17,755 nt of DNA from CAINVV01 sp037440345 (GTDB lineage Bacteria > Bacteroidota > Bacteroidia > Bacteroidales > Prolixibacteraceae): the NCBI GenBank assembly GCA_037440345.1, contig JBBIUJ010000057.1, positions 1-17,755 on the forward strand. The letters run 5' to 3'. This document shows positions 1 through 7,693 of the stretch, one piece after another. The translations under genes and the position numbers were made by a program. Under the pieces are notes generated by a model. The model was not told the origin of the DNA. It did no database searches and saw only the letters and a program-made list of their open reading frames with translations. The stretch's first letter is position 1. The number at the start of each line of letters is the position of its first letter.

Positions 1-370
1 ATCGGGAGACAGCCTCGGTTATCGCTTCCAGGATCAGCTTCAAATCAAATGGTTTACTCAGGTATTTGCATATTAGCTTTTCCTCCAAAGCAAAGGTGAT
101 ATCGTCTGTCACATCAAATCCGGTAAGAATCATACAATGCAAGGAAGGAAAATCCTGTTTTGCCAGGCGAATAAATTCGATACCATTCATACCGGGCATT
201 TTCATGTCACTGATTAAAATAGAGATTCCGGGATCAGACTTTAGTTTGGAAAGACCATCACTCCCCGACACAGCAGTAACAACCCTGTAATATTTTTTAA
301 AATTCACCTCAAACAACATGATATTGATTGGCTCGTCATCCACGTAAAGTAATGTAATATCTTCTCTCAT
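1..370 (-). CDS. response regulator, receiver domain (partial, cut by left edge)
   Basis: The reading frame opens with an ATG at 370-368 and runs leftward off the window, giving about 123 residues without a stop. They form a CheY-like receiver domain: an acidic pair with LYVDDEP at residues 8-14, the phospho-acceptor Asp55 in LISDMKMPGMNG, the switch Thr83 in MILTGFD, and the conserved Lys106-Pro107 in YLSKPF. The domain would accept phosphate from a histidine kinase, most likely the one encoded 73 bp upstream. Whatever follows the receiver (DNA-binding, HD-GYP, another output, or nothing) lies outside the window, so the output is unknown. It is the last visible gene of the minus-strand signalling cluster. 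No clear ribosome binding site precedes the ATG, as is usual in Bacteroidota. The receiver call is firm; the role is open. Confidence 0.9.
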   Translation of the reverse strand, partial: MREDITLLYVDDEPINIMLFEVNFKKYYRVVTAVSGSDGLSKLKSDPGISILISDMKMPGMNGIEFIRLAKQDFPSLHCMILTGFDVTDDITFALEEKLICKYLSKPFDLKLILEAITEAVSR

Positions 371-443
371 ATGGGTGTATTTAAAAGATCGTCTTCCTTA
401 CAATAATATATTAATCGACTAAACTACAAACATTTATTCGATA

Positions 444-2786
444 TCACTTTTTATCATTTGGCAAAAAAATGGTAAATTTGGTTCCTCTGCCTCCCTGAGA
501 TTCGCATTCAATCCTTCCCAAGTGTTCCTGAATGATGTTGTAGGTGATTGATAAGCCAAGTCCGGTTCCTTTTCCGGTTGGTTTTGTTGTAAAGAAAGGA
601 TCAAATATTTTTGGGAGATCATTTTTCGCTATTCCGCATCCGTCATCTGCAATCGATAGCCATACCAGTTCATTATCAGATCCGGTTTCAATTTTAATGG
701 TTCCATTTTGCCCTTCCATCGACTGGATTGCATTTCCAAGAATATTGATAATGGCCTGGTGTAATTTCCCCTCATTTCCATAAACCAGAATGGGAGGTTC
801 TGAGTACAATTTGATAATTTCGATACTATCTTTGACTTGACCTTTCAAAATTACAAGACAATTGTCGACAATTGATTGAATATCACAGTTAATTACCGGT
901 AAATCGTCTCTGCGACTATAATGGCTTAAGCTTGAAACAATTTCAGAAGCACGTTTCACCCCTTCATGCACTGCATTGATCAAAGGATTTACTGTTTCGA
1001 CATGCTCCTGCAATGAATCATTGAAATAACTCTCAATTCCTAAAATACCTCCATGAATAAAGTTTAATGGATTGTTTATTTCATGGGCAATTCCTGCAGA
1101 AAGAAGTCCAAGAGAAGCCATTTTTTCTGCATGGACAAGCTGTACCTGAGCCTCTTCCAATTTACGCAACGAGACATGTAACTTTTCCCTTTCCTGAAAA
1201 AGATTCTGGTTTGATTGCTCCAATTCAGTGTTGGCTGAAGCCAATTGATTGGTTCTTTCGGCGATAAGGATCTCCAGGTTGTTTTGGTATTGTTCAAGTT
1301 TTTTTTGCATGTTGACCAGTTCAGTTACATCCTGAACTGTCCCAATTGACCTGATCGGGCGATCATCTTCACCAAATATGGTTTTACATCGCTCATGAAC
1401 ATATTTTATGCGACCATCCGTCATGAGCAACCGATGAACAATATCATAGGCGGTTTTGGTTTCGAGGGATGAGGAATAGGCTTGATTGACTGTTTCACGA
1501 TCGTCAGGATGTATTGCATTTAGAAATGCATCATACGTTGCTTCGAAATGTTCGGGATCAATTTCAAAGATGCAATAGATTTCATCCGACCAAAAAAGAT
1601 GGGAAGTTGCGAGTGTTAGTTCCCAGTTTCCAATGGAAGCAATTTGCTGTGCCTCTTTGAGCCGCTCCTCATTTTCCAGAAGTTTCTGCTTAGCCAACAC
1701 CCTCTCCGTAATTTCCCTTGCCACACCCAATACACCAATGAGCTCTCCTTCCTGGTTGTGCATGGGTACTTTGATGGTTTCAACCAGTGCGCTGCTGCCA
1801 GTGTAAGCTTTCGTAACCCACTCTTCATTAATACTTTTTTTTCCGGTATCCTGAACGTATTTGTCATAAAAACGAAAACCATCCGCCAAATTCTTGTCAA
1901 ATATATCATAGTCGGTTTTACCGATCAGGTCCGCTTTGCTGACACCAAAAAAATACTCAAACATCTCATTGCAAGAGATAAATACTCCATTCGGGTCTTT
2001 TAACCAAACAACATCAGGAATGGTCTGAATCAAAGTTTTAAAAAGATTTTCACTCTCTTCGGTCTTTTTTGATTCACTTTTCAGACTTTCGTATCGGGAT
2101 TCCAACAGGACAACCATCTTTGAAATTGAGTTTCCCAAGCTTTCCAATTCGCCGTAAAAATGAGCCATCAACAAATTTGAATGATTGTAATCCTCCCCGC
2201 TTACTTTTTGCGCGTAAATATCCAACTTCCTGATGGGTTTTAATACAAAACTCCAGATCAGCAAAAACAAAGTCAGCGTTAATAAAATATCGAGACTTAG
2301 AATGCCGATTGCAATACCTAACCTGATATTTTTCAGGTGATTTTCAAGAAATTGCGGAGTAACATTTACTTCTACAGACCCAATTATATCATTATCAATT
2401 TGAATTGGATAGGTTTGCGACAAAAACCGATTGGCAGAAACAGGAACTTTTGAATCTACGATGTTCCAATTCTTATCCCTGGTCAAATTGCGTACAATTC
2501 TATCAGTATTAGTCTGTTTTACGACGACTGAATAAACCGCATGATCAAGCATCATGCTTTGTGATACCTCCCTGATCTGGTCAAAATCAAAGTTCCACAA
2601 TGGAACTGCCAGACTAATGGAGGCTTGTTTGGCCACATATTTGTTAAAATCGAGCAAATCGGCCCGTTTCTGTTTACTATAAATGTTATAGCCTACGTAT
2701 CCGACCAGACTCAAAAACAGGGTGGCCACCACAACCAACAAGATAATTGAGACAACAGCTATCGAAACCCTTCGTAATTTATTCAT
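444..2786 (-). CDS. sensor histidine kinase: periplasmic domain, HAMP, two PAS domains, HisKA, HATPase
   Basis: This 780-residue membrane kinase has a first transmembrane helix at about residues 8-33. A periplasmic region follows at about 36-153, including a PLWNFDFDQI stretch at 62-71 resembling extracellular sensor domains with a WNFD motif. A second helix lies at about 155-182, then a HAMP-like linker (180-235), a PAS domain (about 247-362), a second PAS of the PAS_3 type with HPDDR at 426-430 (about 375-490), and a coiled coil (490-555). The catalytic core has the H-box GIAHEINNP with His568, N-box Asn681/Asn685, G1 box DDGCGI at 714-719 and G2 box GTGLGL at 740-745. The H-box type resembles NtrB-like kinases. 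All catalytic residues are present, so it should autophosphorylate. It starts 10 bp after the solute-binding protein gene and lies 73 bp before the response regulator, so those two are its likely input and output partners. The ligand is not known. Confidence 0.93.
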   Translation of the reverse strand: MNKLRRVSIAVVSIILLVVVATLFLSLVGYVGYNIYSKQKRADLLDFNKYVAKQASISLAVPLWNFDFDQIREVSQSMMLDHAVYSVVVKQTNTDRIVRNLTRDKNWNIVDSKVPVSANRFLSQTYPIQIDNDIIGSVEVNVTPQFLENHLKNIRLGIAIGILSLDILLTLTLFLLIWSFVLKPIRKLDIYAQKVSGEDYNHSNLLMAHFYGELESLGNSISKMVVLLESRYESLKSESKKTEESENLFKTLIQTIPDVVWLKDPNGVFISCNEMFEYFFGVSKADLIGKTDYDIFDKNLADGFRFYDKYVQDTGKKSINEEWVTKAYTGSSALVETIKVPMHNQEGELIGVLGVAREITERVLAKQKLLENEERLKEAQQIASIGNWELTLATSHLFWSDEIYCIFEIDPEHFEATYDAFLNAIHPDDRETVNQAYSSSLETKTAYDIVHRLLMTDGRIKYVHERCKTIFGEDDRPIRSIGTVQDVTELVNMQKKLEQYQNNLEILIAERTNQLASANTELEQSNQNLFQEREKLHVSLRKLEEAQVQLVHAEKMASLGLLSAGIAHEINNPLNFIHGGILGIESYFNDSLQEHVETVNPLINAVHEGVKRASEIVSSLSHYSRRDDLPVINCDIQSIVDNCLVILKGQVKDSIEIIKLYSEPPILVYGNEGKLHQAIINILGNAIQSMEGQNGTIKIETGSDNELVWLSIADDGCGIAKNDLPKIFDPFFTTKPTGKGTGLGLSITYNIIQEHLGRIECESQGGRGTKFTIFLPNDKK

Positions 2787-2796
2787 AAGTAGCTTT

Positions 2797-3714
2797 CTAG
2801 TTGATTGGACGATACGTTATTGGATCAAACCAAAGTTTTTTATCATTAAAAGGCGTTTCTGGTCCAAGAAGTTGATTTTCAATTCGGAATATCTTCCTCT
2901 CCTTGAGATGTAACTTCTCAATTTTTGACCGCTGGTACTTGTCAAATATTTTATCGTATGTACCATCTGCCATCATCTTTCTCATACCCTCTTCAGCCCT
3001 GGTTGCCAGGCGCTTGCCCTCTTCATTCCTGGCAAACCAAAAATACATTGGAAGCGGATAAAACAAGCAGATAGAATCTTCAATGTACAAATCGGGCATT
3101 GTCTCCTTACGATGTTCAACCTCTTCCAATATCTCAACTGCAGCCCTAAGAAAGATGTCGAACCTTTTGTAAATAAGCATTTCAAACAACCCATCATAGG
3201 AAGAACCTGTTACTACACGAAAGGCATTGTGCCTTAAAATGTCGACATCGAGCCAACCAAGCCCAAGCCCGATTGTAAATTTACGAAGGTCATCCAAAGT
3301 TTTTACATATTTGAAATCATCTTTACGTTCTTTACGGATCAAAAAGATCGAGTATCCCCCGAGATTTTTATCTACCGGAATGTGGATTGCCAACAGTTCC
3401 TTTTCTAAAACAGGTTCCGTACCCAGATACATAACCGAGATCTCTCCAGTTTGTTTTCTCAGTTCAAAGGTTTGCCTTTTCTCTGTCATGGGTTTTGAAC
3501 GGATCAAACGGTAATCTCCATATTTATCCCTGGTTTTGTCAAGCGCAGTCTTCAGGATTTCCCACTGGTAGGCATAACGGACATCTGAATCTGACTCCGG
3601 CGCATTGTAAATATAGGTCATGACTGACTTATTATCAGACGCATAAACGGAATTTATATTCACGAAAGCAAATATAAAAAGCCAAATTATTACACGACCT
3701 GGTCCATATTGCAT
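2797..3714 (-). CDS. periplasmic solute-binding protein, family-3-like, probably a sensory partner
   Basis: This 305-residue protein begins with a basic then hydrophobic stretch (residues 6-24), which I read as a signal peptide with possible cleavage near VYA-S at 23-26. The mature part looks like an extracellular solute-binding protein of family 3 (periplasmic binding protein type II fold). Features supporting this are the KTLDDLRKFTIGLGLGW segment at about 137-154, typical of the lobe-crossing region, and the C-terminal pattern EGMRKMMADGTYDKIFDKY at about 242-260, which closes such domains. No permease or ATPase gene is adjacent, whereas histidine kinase genes lie on both sides, one only 10 bp downstream. 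I therefore infer a sensing role, presenting a ligand to a kinase, rather than transport. The ligand cannot be read from the sequence. The fold assignment is by pattern recognition and fairly confident; the sensory role is inference. Confidence 0.75.
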   Translation of the reverse strand: MQYGPGRVIIWLFIFAFVNINSVYASDNKSVMTYIYNAPESDSDVRYAYQWEILKTALDKTRDKYGDYRLIRSKPMTEKRQTFELRKQTGEISVMYLGTEPVLEKELLAIHIPVDKNLGGYSIFLIRKERKDDFKYVKTLDDLRKFTIGLGLGWLDVDILRHNAFRVVTGSSYDGLFEMLIYKRFDIFLRAAVEILEEVEHRKETMPDLYIEDSICLFYPLPMYFWFARNEEGKRLATRAEEGMRKMMADGTYDKIFDKYQRSKIEKLHLKERKIFRIENQLLGPETPFNDKKLWFDPITYRPIN

Positions 3715-3782
3715 GAAAAGTACAGTATTAATCCAAATTTAGTTCGTCATATTTATTAACGTAAAGTTTATCAACAGATTAC

Positions 3783-5918
3783 CTAATGACCTTTACCTTT
3801 ACGCTCAGTATTGACAGGTATGGAGAAAAAGAATTCCGAACCTTTCCCTGCTTCACTTTCCACCCATATCTCGCCTCCCTGTTTTTCTATCAACTCTTTG
3901 CAAAGCAACAAGCCCAGTCCGCTGCTGGGTTCGCCCTCTGTACCCTTTCGGTTGGTTTGAATATCTATTCTAAACAAATTCTCCCTGGTTTCCGGGTTCA
4001 TCCCAATACCATTGTCTTTCACTGAAATAACAACAGTTTTATCCAATTCAATTTTTGCATTTACACATACCTCACCACCCTTTTCGGTAAATTTGACAGC
4101 ATTCGAAACCAGATTTCTTAGTACCGTCTGCACAGCCAGCCTATCTGCAAATAGCTCTAAATCGTCAGGGAAAGTAGGCTTAATTTGAATTTCTTTACTT
4201 TTGGCGACATTCTCAATGGTTGTCGTACTCTCATCAAGAATTCGCAACAAATTTATTCGCTCCTGGTTAAAGGTGATAAGTCCCTGCTGTGACCTGGCCC
4301 AATTCAGCAAGTTCTCGAGCAAATAAAAGACATTGGTTGCCGATGTTTTCATACTCTGTGCAAATGACTGTATTTCAGTCATTGTAAGACTTGGAAGGTC
4401 TTCTGACATAACTTCCGTCAATCCCAAAAATACACTGAAAGGTCCCCTTAGGTCATGTGCGATAATGGAAAAAATTCTGTCTTTTTCAGCAAATGCTTTT
4501 GTCAATTGCTCATTTTTGTGTTTTACTTCCTGTTCGGTCTTCTTACGCTCCGTTATATTAAGCATCAATGCATGGCACCCTTTATGTCCACCATAAGCTA
4601 TTGCATTGGAAATGACCTCCACTATGATCTTTTCACCGCTTTTTTTAAGGTGAGTGCATTCAGATCCCATGCAATAATTCTCATGATCTTCAGGCAATTT
4701 AACCGGTAAAGCTGTACATATTTCTTTTAAGGTCATGTTCATGAACTCCTCTCTTGAATAACCATAAAGGAGAATTGCAGCCTGGTTCACCTCGAGGAAA
4801 GCCATCGTTTCAAGGTCGTAAATCCACATTGGTTCGGGGTTACTTGCGAACATCTGCTGATACCTTTTCTCAACAGACAAAATTGCCTTCTGGTGATCAA
4901 TTTGTTCAGTAATATCCCGAATCACAATTAACCTGCTCCCTGTTTGCGTTTTGATTGGCATCTTGAGCAGGCTGTAATTTCTCTCTTCAGCACCGACCAT
5001 TACATCAATCTGTGCCACATTGTCCAGAACTATCGCTGCATTTAATAAATTTTCTATTCCAGCCCCACATGATGCAATAGGGATCCCCATGATTTCAGTG
5101 CTTGAAATTCCAAGAAAATGCATTGCAGCAGGATTGATATCCTGTATACGGTCCTGATTATCAAGAACTAATAAACCATCGGACATTGTTTCGACCAGTG
5201 TCTCCCGCGCAACGGGAATGAGGTCAAGAAACCTTGAATAAAATATGGAATAGGCCATCAAAATACTGCTTAAAACGATGCTTAAAGGTGTCAGGTCCAA
5301 GCCTGGAACAATATTCCAACCTAGCAGATAGAGTGCGCTGCCAACCCATGGGCAAAGTCCCGCAAACAACAACAACCAGCCTTGAAGGCTAAAAGTTTTG
5401 TCACGATTTACGATGAAAATGAGGATATTCAGTGTTGATAGTGTTAAAAGAAGATAATTATAGGCCATATAACCAACCCAAAACCAAAAGCCATGATAAT
5501 ACATCATGATGTTGGTACTGGCATCAATTTCAGAATATCCCGACCAAACAAGGAGGTGCATTTCATTGGTAAAGGCCAGAAGAAGCGTTATTGTAGGAAC
5601 AAGAAAAAGCAACAAAAGACTCTTTCTGTTGATATATTTATCTTTCCCCACAAAACGGAAAACGAAAATCAAAAGCAGGACAGGTGCAGTGACGGCCCCA
5701 ATGTATTCCAGTTTTGCCCAGAAAACTTTCCATTGCATTGTCTGGGCAGCCGTTTCGAAAATAATCCAGAAAGTCCATATTCCGGCCGCAATCATAAGCA
5801 AAGTGAGTTCCTTTGCTCCCTTTACCGAACGGCGTTGCCAGGCCAGGTAAGCAATAAAAAATGCAATTAAAGTTGCAATAAGGAAAATGGCCGAATAAAT
5901 GGTGAATCCTAAATCCAT
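3783..5918 (-). CDS. sensor histidine kinase with N-terminal 7TM domain and two PAS domains
   Basis: This 711-residue protein begins with about 230 residues containing seven hydrophobic segments. They end in GWNIVPGLDLTPLS at about 200-213, the signature of the histidine kinase N-terminal 7TM region. Two PAS domains follow at about 237-338 and 352-458. The second ends in NITERKKTEQEVKHKN, the usual PAC-to-coiled-coil exit. The core has the H-box IIAHDLRGPFSVF with His488, N-box Asn602/Asn606, G1 box DNGIGM at 635-640 and a G2 box with GLGL at 667-670. All catalytic motifs are intact. There is no fused receiver, so it must signal to a separate regulator. It is the first gene of the minus-strand cluster, 68 bp upstream of the solute-binding protein gene, and may share the response regulator further down. 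I saw no convincing promoter in the AT-rich leader at 5919-5980. Confidence 0.92.
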   Translation of the reverse strand: MDLGFTIYSAIFLIATLIAFFIAYLAWQRRSVKGAKELTLLMIAAGIWTFWIIFETAAQTMQWKVFWAKLEYIGAVTAPVLLLIFVFRFVGKDKYINRKSLLLLFLVPTITLLLAFTNEMHLLVWSGYSEIDASTNIMMYYHGFWFWVGYMAYNYLLLTLSTLNILIFIVNRDKTFSLQGWLLLFAGLCPWVGSALYLLGWNIVPGLDLTPLSIVLSSILMAYSIFYSRFLDLIPVARETLVETMSDGLLVLDNQDRIQDINPAAMHFLGISSTEIMGIPIASCGAGIENLLNAAIVLDNVAQIDVMVGAEERNYSLLKMPIKTQTGSRLIVIRDITEQIDHQKAILSVEKRYQQMFASNPEPMWIYDLETMAFLEVNQAAILLYGYSREEFMNMTLKEICTALPVKLPEDHENYCMGSECTHLKKSGEKIIVEVISNAIAYGGHKGCHALMLNITERKKTEQEVKHKNEQLTKAFAEKDRIFSIIAHDLRGPFSVFLGLTEVMSEDLPSLTMTEIQSFAQSMKTSATNVFYLLENLLNWARSQQGLITFNQERINLLRILDESTTTIENVAKSKEIQIKPTFPDDLELFADRLAVQTVLRNLVSNAVKFTEKGGEVCVNAKIELDKTVVISVKDNGIGMNPETRENLFRIDIQTNRKGTEGEPSSGLGLLLCKELIEKQGGEIWVESEAGKGSEFFFSIPVNTERKGKGH

Positions 5919-5983
5919 TGTTTAAAACCTCTTTGGAAATGTACTTATTAACTTTATAGTATCAATCAGATATTTAAGTAGTT

Positions 5984-6011
5984 GACGATTGAAAATGGAC
6001 GATTGAGAATG
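5984..6011. repeat. 14-bp tandem duplication
   Basis: The unit GACGATTGAAAATG at 5984-5997 is followed directly by GACGATTGAGAATG at 5998-6011, a single mismatch. It sits about 70 bp upstream of the first kinase gene, between that gene and palindromic element A. Function is unknown; slippage or a double binding site are both possible. Confidence 0.8.
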
Positions 6012-6079
6012 ATATATAATCCTGAACTGATGAGCACTTTATTGATGTTAATGTGGTAATAATTTATTCGCTAATATTA

Positions 6080-6337
6080 CTTAGAAACTGTTTAAATTTA
6101 CTATTAGAATTGTTGAATCCACTTCGGGGTTCCTCAACCTTGTCTGTCATTTTCCCCCGGTTGCACCGGGGGGAATTTATATTCAAGTCCTTCGGACTTT
6201 TTTCCTTCAAAACCCTGAAAAGGGTTAAATGTCAATAACCCCCGGTGAAACCGGGGGAAATGGAACAAATGCAACGACAACCCCGAAAGGGTTGAACAGA
6301 TTATAACATTTGACCAAATTTAAACAGCCTCTTAGAA
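6080..6337. repeat. nested palindromic repeat element, copy A (core 6088-6327, six hairpins)
   Basis: The core is bounded by perfect 12-bp inverted ends CTGTTTAAATTT at 6088-6099 and AAATTTAAACAG at 6316-6327. Inside are six short hairpins in a row: GAATCC/GGGTTC around 6116-6131, CCCCCGG/CCGGGGG around 6154-6172, AAGTCC/GGACTT around 6185-6199, AACCCT/AGGGTT around 6211-6226, CCCCCGGT/ACCGGGGG around 6239-6257, and CAACCC/GGGTTG around 6278-6295. Loops read TTC or TGC in the left three and GAA in the right three, because the two halves are inverted copies of one three-hairpin unit. The heptamer CTTAGAA flanks both ends (6080-6086 and 6331-6337). A near-identical inverted copy lies at 13974-14230. 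No convincing protein is encoded. Confidence 0.93.
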
Positions 6338-6370
6338 TGGTGTATTCATTTTAATAAAATCAAATCTGCT

Positions 6371-7621
6371 TTAAAGACTGTTCATCGCGGTAACCGGATC
6401 GAGCTTTGCGGCTGATCTAGCCGGTACCAATCCTGCTATCAAGCCAATGGAAATACTGATAATCAACCCAGTAGCAATATTGCCGGCTGTCAGTACAAAT
6501 TCAAAATCAAAACTTGCTTTCGCAATGTAAGTGCCCAAATAGATAATGAATAATCCGATCAATCCGCCGATCAATGATAAAACGGAGGCTTCAAACAAAA
6601 ATTCCAGCAGGATAAACCGGTTTTTGGCTCCCATCGCCTTCTGAATCCCTATGATTTTGGTACGCTCCTTGACAGAAACAAACATGATATTGGCAATTCC
6701 AAAGCCACCCACCAGAATGGAAAAACCACCAATAATCCATCCAGCTATATTTAATACTTTAAAGACGCCTTCCAGTTGACCAGAAATCAGACTAACCTCG
6801 TTCAACGCAAAATCATTTTCTTCCGAAGGTTTAATTCTGTGTATGGATCTCATGATTCCTTCCAACTCCTCCGTAAGTCTTGCAGCAACTATTTCATTCT
6901 TTCCTTTAACAATAATACTCTGACCTGCGTCCATCTTGGGATCCACCATACGGTAAGCAAATTTGACAGGGATAAGAACCCTGTTGTCCATACTGGTACC
7001 AAACATGTCCTCTCCCATTTTTTCGAAGACCCCAACAATCAATATATTATATCCCTGAATTTTAACACTTCTTCCAACAGCCGTAGTTCCTGGAAAGAGT
7101 TGTGCCGCAAGTTCTGAACCCATCATACCCAGATTGCTGGCGCCATCAAGTTCATCTTCTGACAAAGGTCTGCCAAAGGAGATTTTTAATCCCCATGTCT
7201 CTATCAATCCGGAGGACCCCCCAAGTATGGTTACATTTTCAGCTTTGTTGGTGCCAAATTGAACGGTCCGGTTAAAACCCTGAAAAAAGACCACATTCTG
7301 CGACAATTTTGATCTCCTTTTGATTTCAGCGGTTTCAGATAATTTGGGAACCGGTCTGTTCAGATATTTCCACCAGGGATAATCTGTCTCGCCCGGAGGC
7401 GGGGCCCAGGGCCACTTCTGAACATAAATGACATTGCTCCCCAATTTTTCCATACTGTTGCGAATCGTCCTTTCAAGGGAATCTATGATGGTAAAGACTG
7501 ATATGATACAAAAAATACCGATGGTAATACCCAAAAGAGAGAGAAATGTCCTGAGCTGATTTACAACCAAAGAGTTGTATGCAAAACGAAAACTTTCCAG
7601 AAACAGCCTTATAAATAACAT
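6371..7621 (-). CDS. ABC transporter permease of the MacB/FtsX type
   Basis: This 416-residue inner-membrane protein has the MacB architecture. A transmembrane helix lies at about 22-45 within NQLRTFLSLLGITIGIFCII. A large periplasmic domain (about 50-285) includes the WGLKISFGRPLSEDE and VGVFEKMGEDMFG segments typical of MacB_PCD. An FtsX-like permease core with three helices follows at about 290-314, 345-368 and 380-402. The cytoplasmic coupling segment VKERTKIIGIQKAMGAKN at 317-334 is the standard contact for the ABC ATPase. No ATPase gene is in the window, so a partner must be encoded elsewhere. Such permeases export peptides, lipoproteins or small molecules, or do mechanical work on the envelope; the substrate is not predictable here. 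The gene is divergent from purH with a 72-bp gap to the purH start. Its 3' end lies 33 bp from element A. Confidence 0.9.
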   Translation of the reverse strand: MLFIRLFLESFRFAYNSLVVNQLRTFLSLLGITIGIFCIISVFTIIDSLERTIRNSMEKLGSNVIYVQKWPWAPPPGETDYPWWKYLNRPVPKLSETAEIKRRSKLSQNVVFFQGFNRTVQFGTNKAENVTILGGSSGLIETWGLKISFGRPLSEDELDGASNLGMMGSELAAQLFPGTTAVGRSVKIQGYNILIVGVFEKMGEDMFGTSMDNRVLIPVKFAYRMVDPKMDAGQSIIVKGKNEIVAARLTEELEGIMRSIHRIKPSEENDFALNEVSLISGQLEGVFKVLNIAGWIIGGFSILVGGFGIANIMFVSVKERTKIIGIQKAMGAKNRFILLEFLFEASVLSLIGGLIGLFIIYLGTYIAKASFDFEFVLTAGNIATGLIISISIGLIAGLVPARSAAKLDPVTAMNSL

Positions 7622-7661
7622 AGGTCGGTTGATTTCACCCGAAAGTTAAAACATTTTTTAT

Positions 7662-7669
7662 TACTTTTG
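7662..7669 (+). promoter_or_regulatory. Bacteroidota -7 promoter box before purH
   Basis: TACTTTTG exactly matches the Bacteroidota primary sigma consensus TAnnTTTG, and its distance to the ATG at 7694 suits a short leader. A matching -33 TTTG at the usual distance is not obvious; TTTC at 7633-7636 is the nearest candidate and is somewhat far. This promoter probably drives purH and the mre genes behind it. Confidence 0.6.
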
Positions 7670-7681
7670 TGGAAAATTTTT

Positions 7682-7686
7682 AAGGA
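7682..7686 (+). promoter_or_regulatory. possible ribosome binding site that supports the purH start at 7694
   Basis: AAGGA lies 7 bases before the ATG at 7694. Shine-Dalgarno sequences are weak or missing for the other genes here, so this may be coincidental, but it agrees with the promoter position in choosing this ATG over a TTG at 7667. Confidence 0.4.
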
Positions 7687-7693
7687 ATTAATA

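Noticed and set aside
268..276. tRNA, rRNA or riboswitch anywhere in the window
   Set aside because: I saw no cloverleaf, rRNA core motif or purine-riboswitch-like leader before purH; the purH leader is too short for one.
5919..5980. Promoter for the signalling cluster (TATAAAG-like string on the minus strand)
   Set aside because: It does not fit the Bacteroidota TTTG/TAnnTTTG pattern and could be chance in AT-rich sequence.
6053..6238. Short plus-strand reading frame across element A, with a similar peptide from a frame at 13942-14136 across element B
   Set aside because: The resemblance comes from the inverted half-units of the repeats. The frames are interrupted or changed by small differences, have no start context, and consist of hairpin sequence.
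6154..6257. CRISPR array suspected from repeated CCCCCGG/CCGGGGG blocks
   Set aside because: The blocks are inverted, not regularly spaced direct repeats, and there are no unique spacers of constant length or cas genes.
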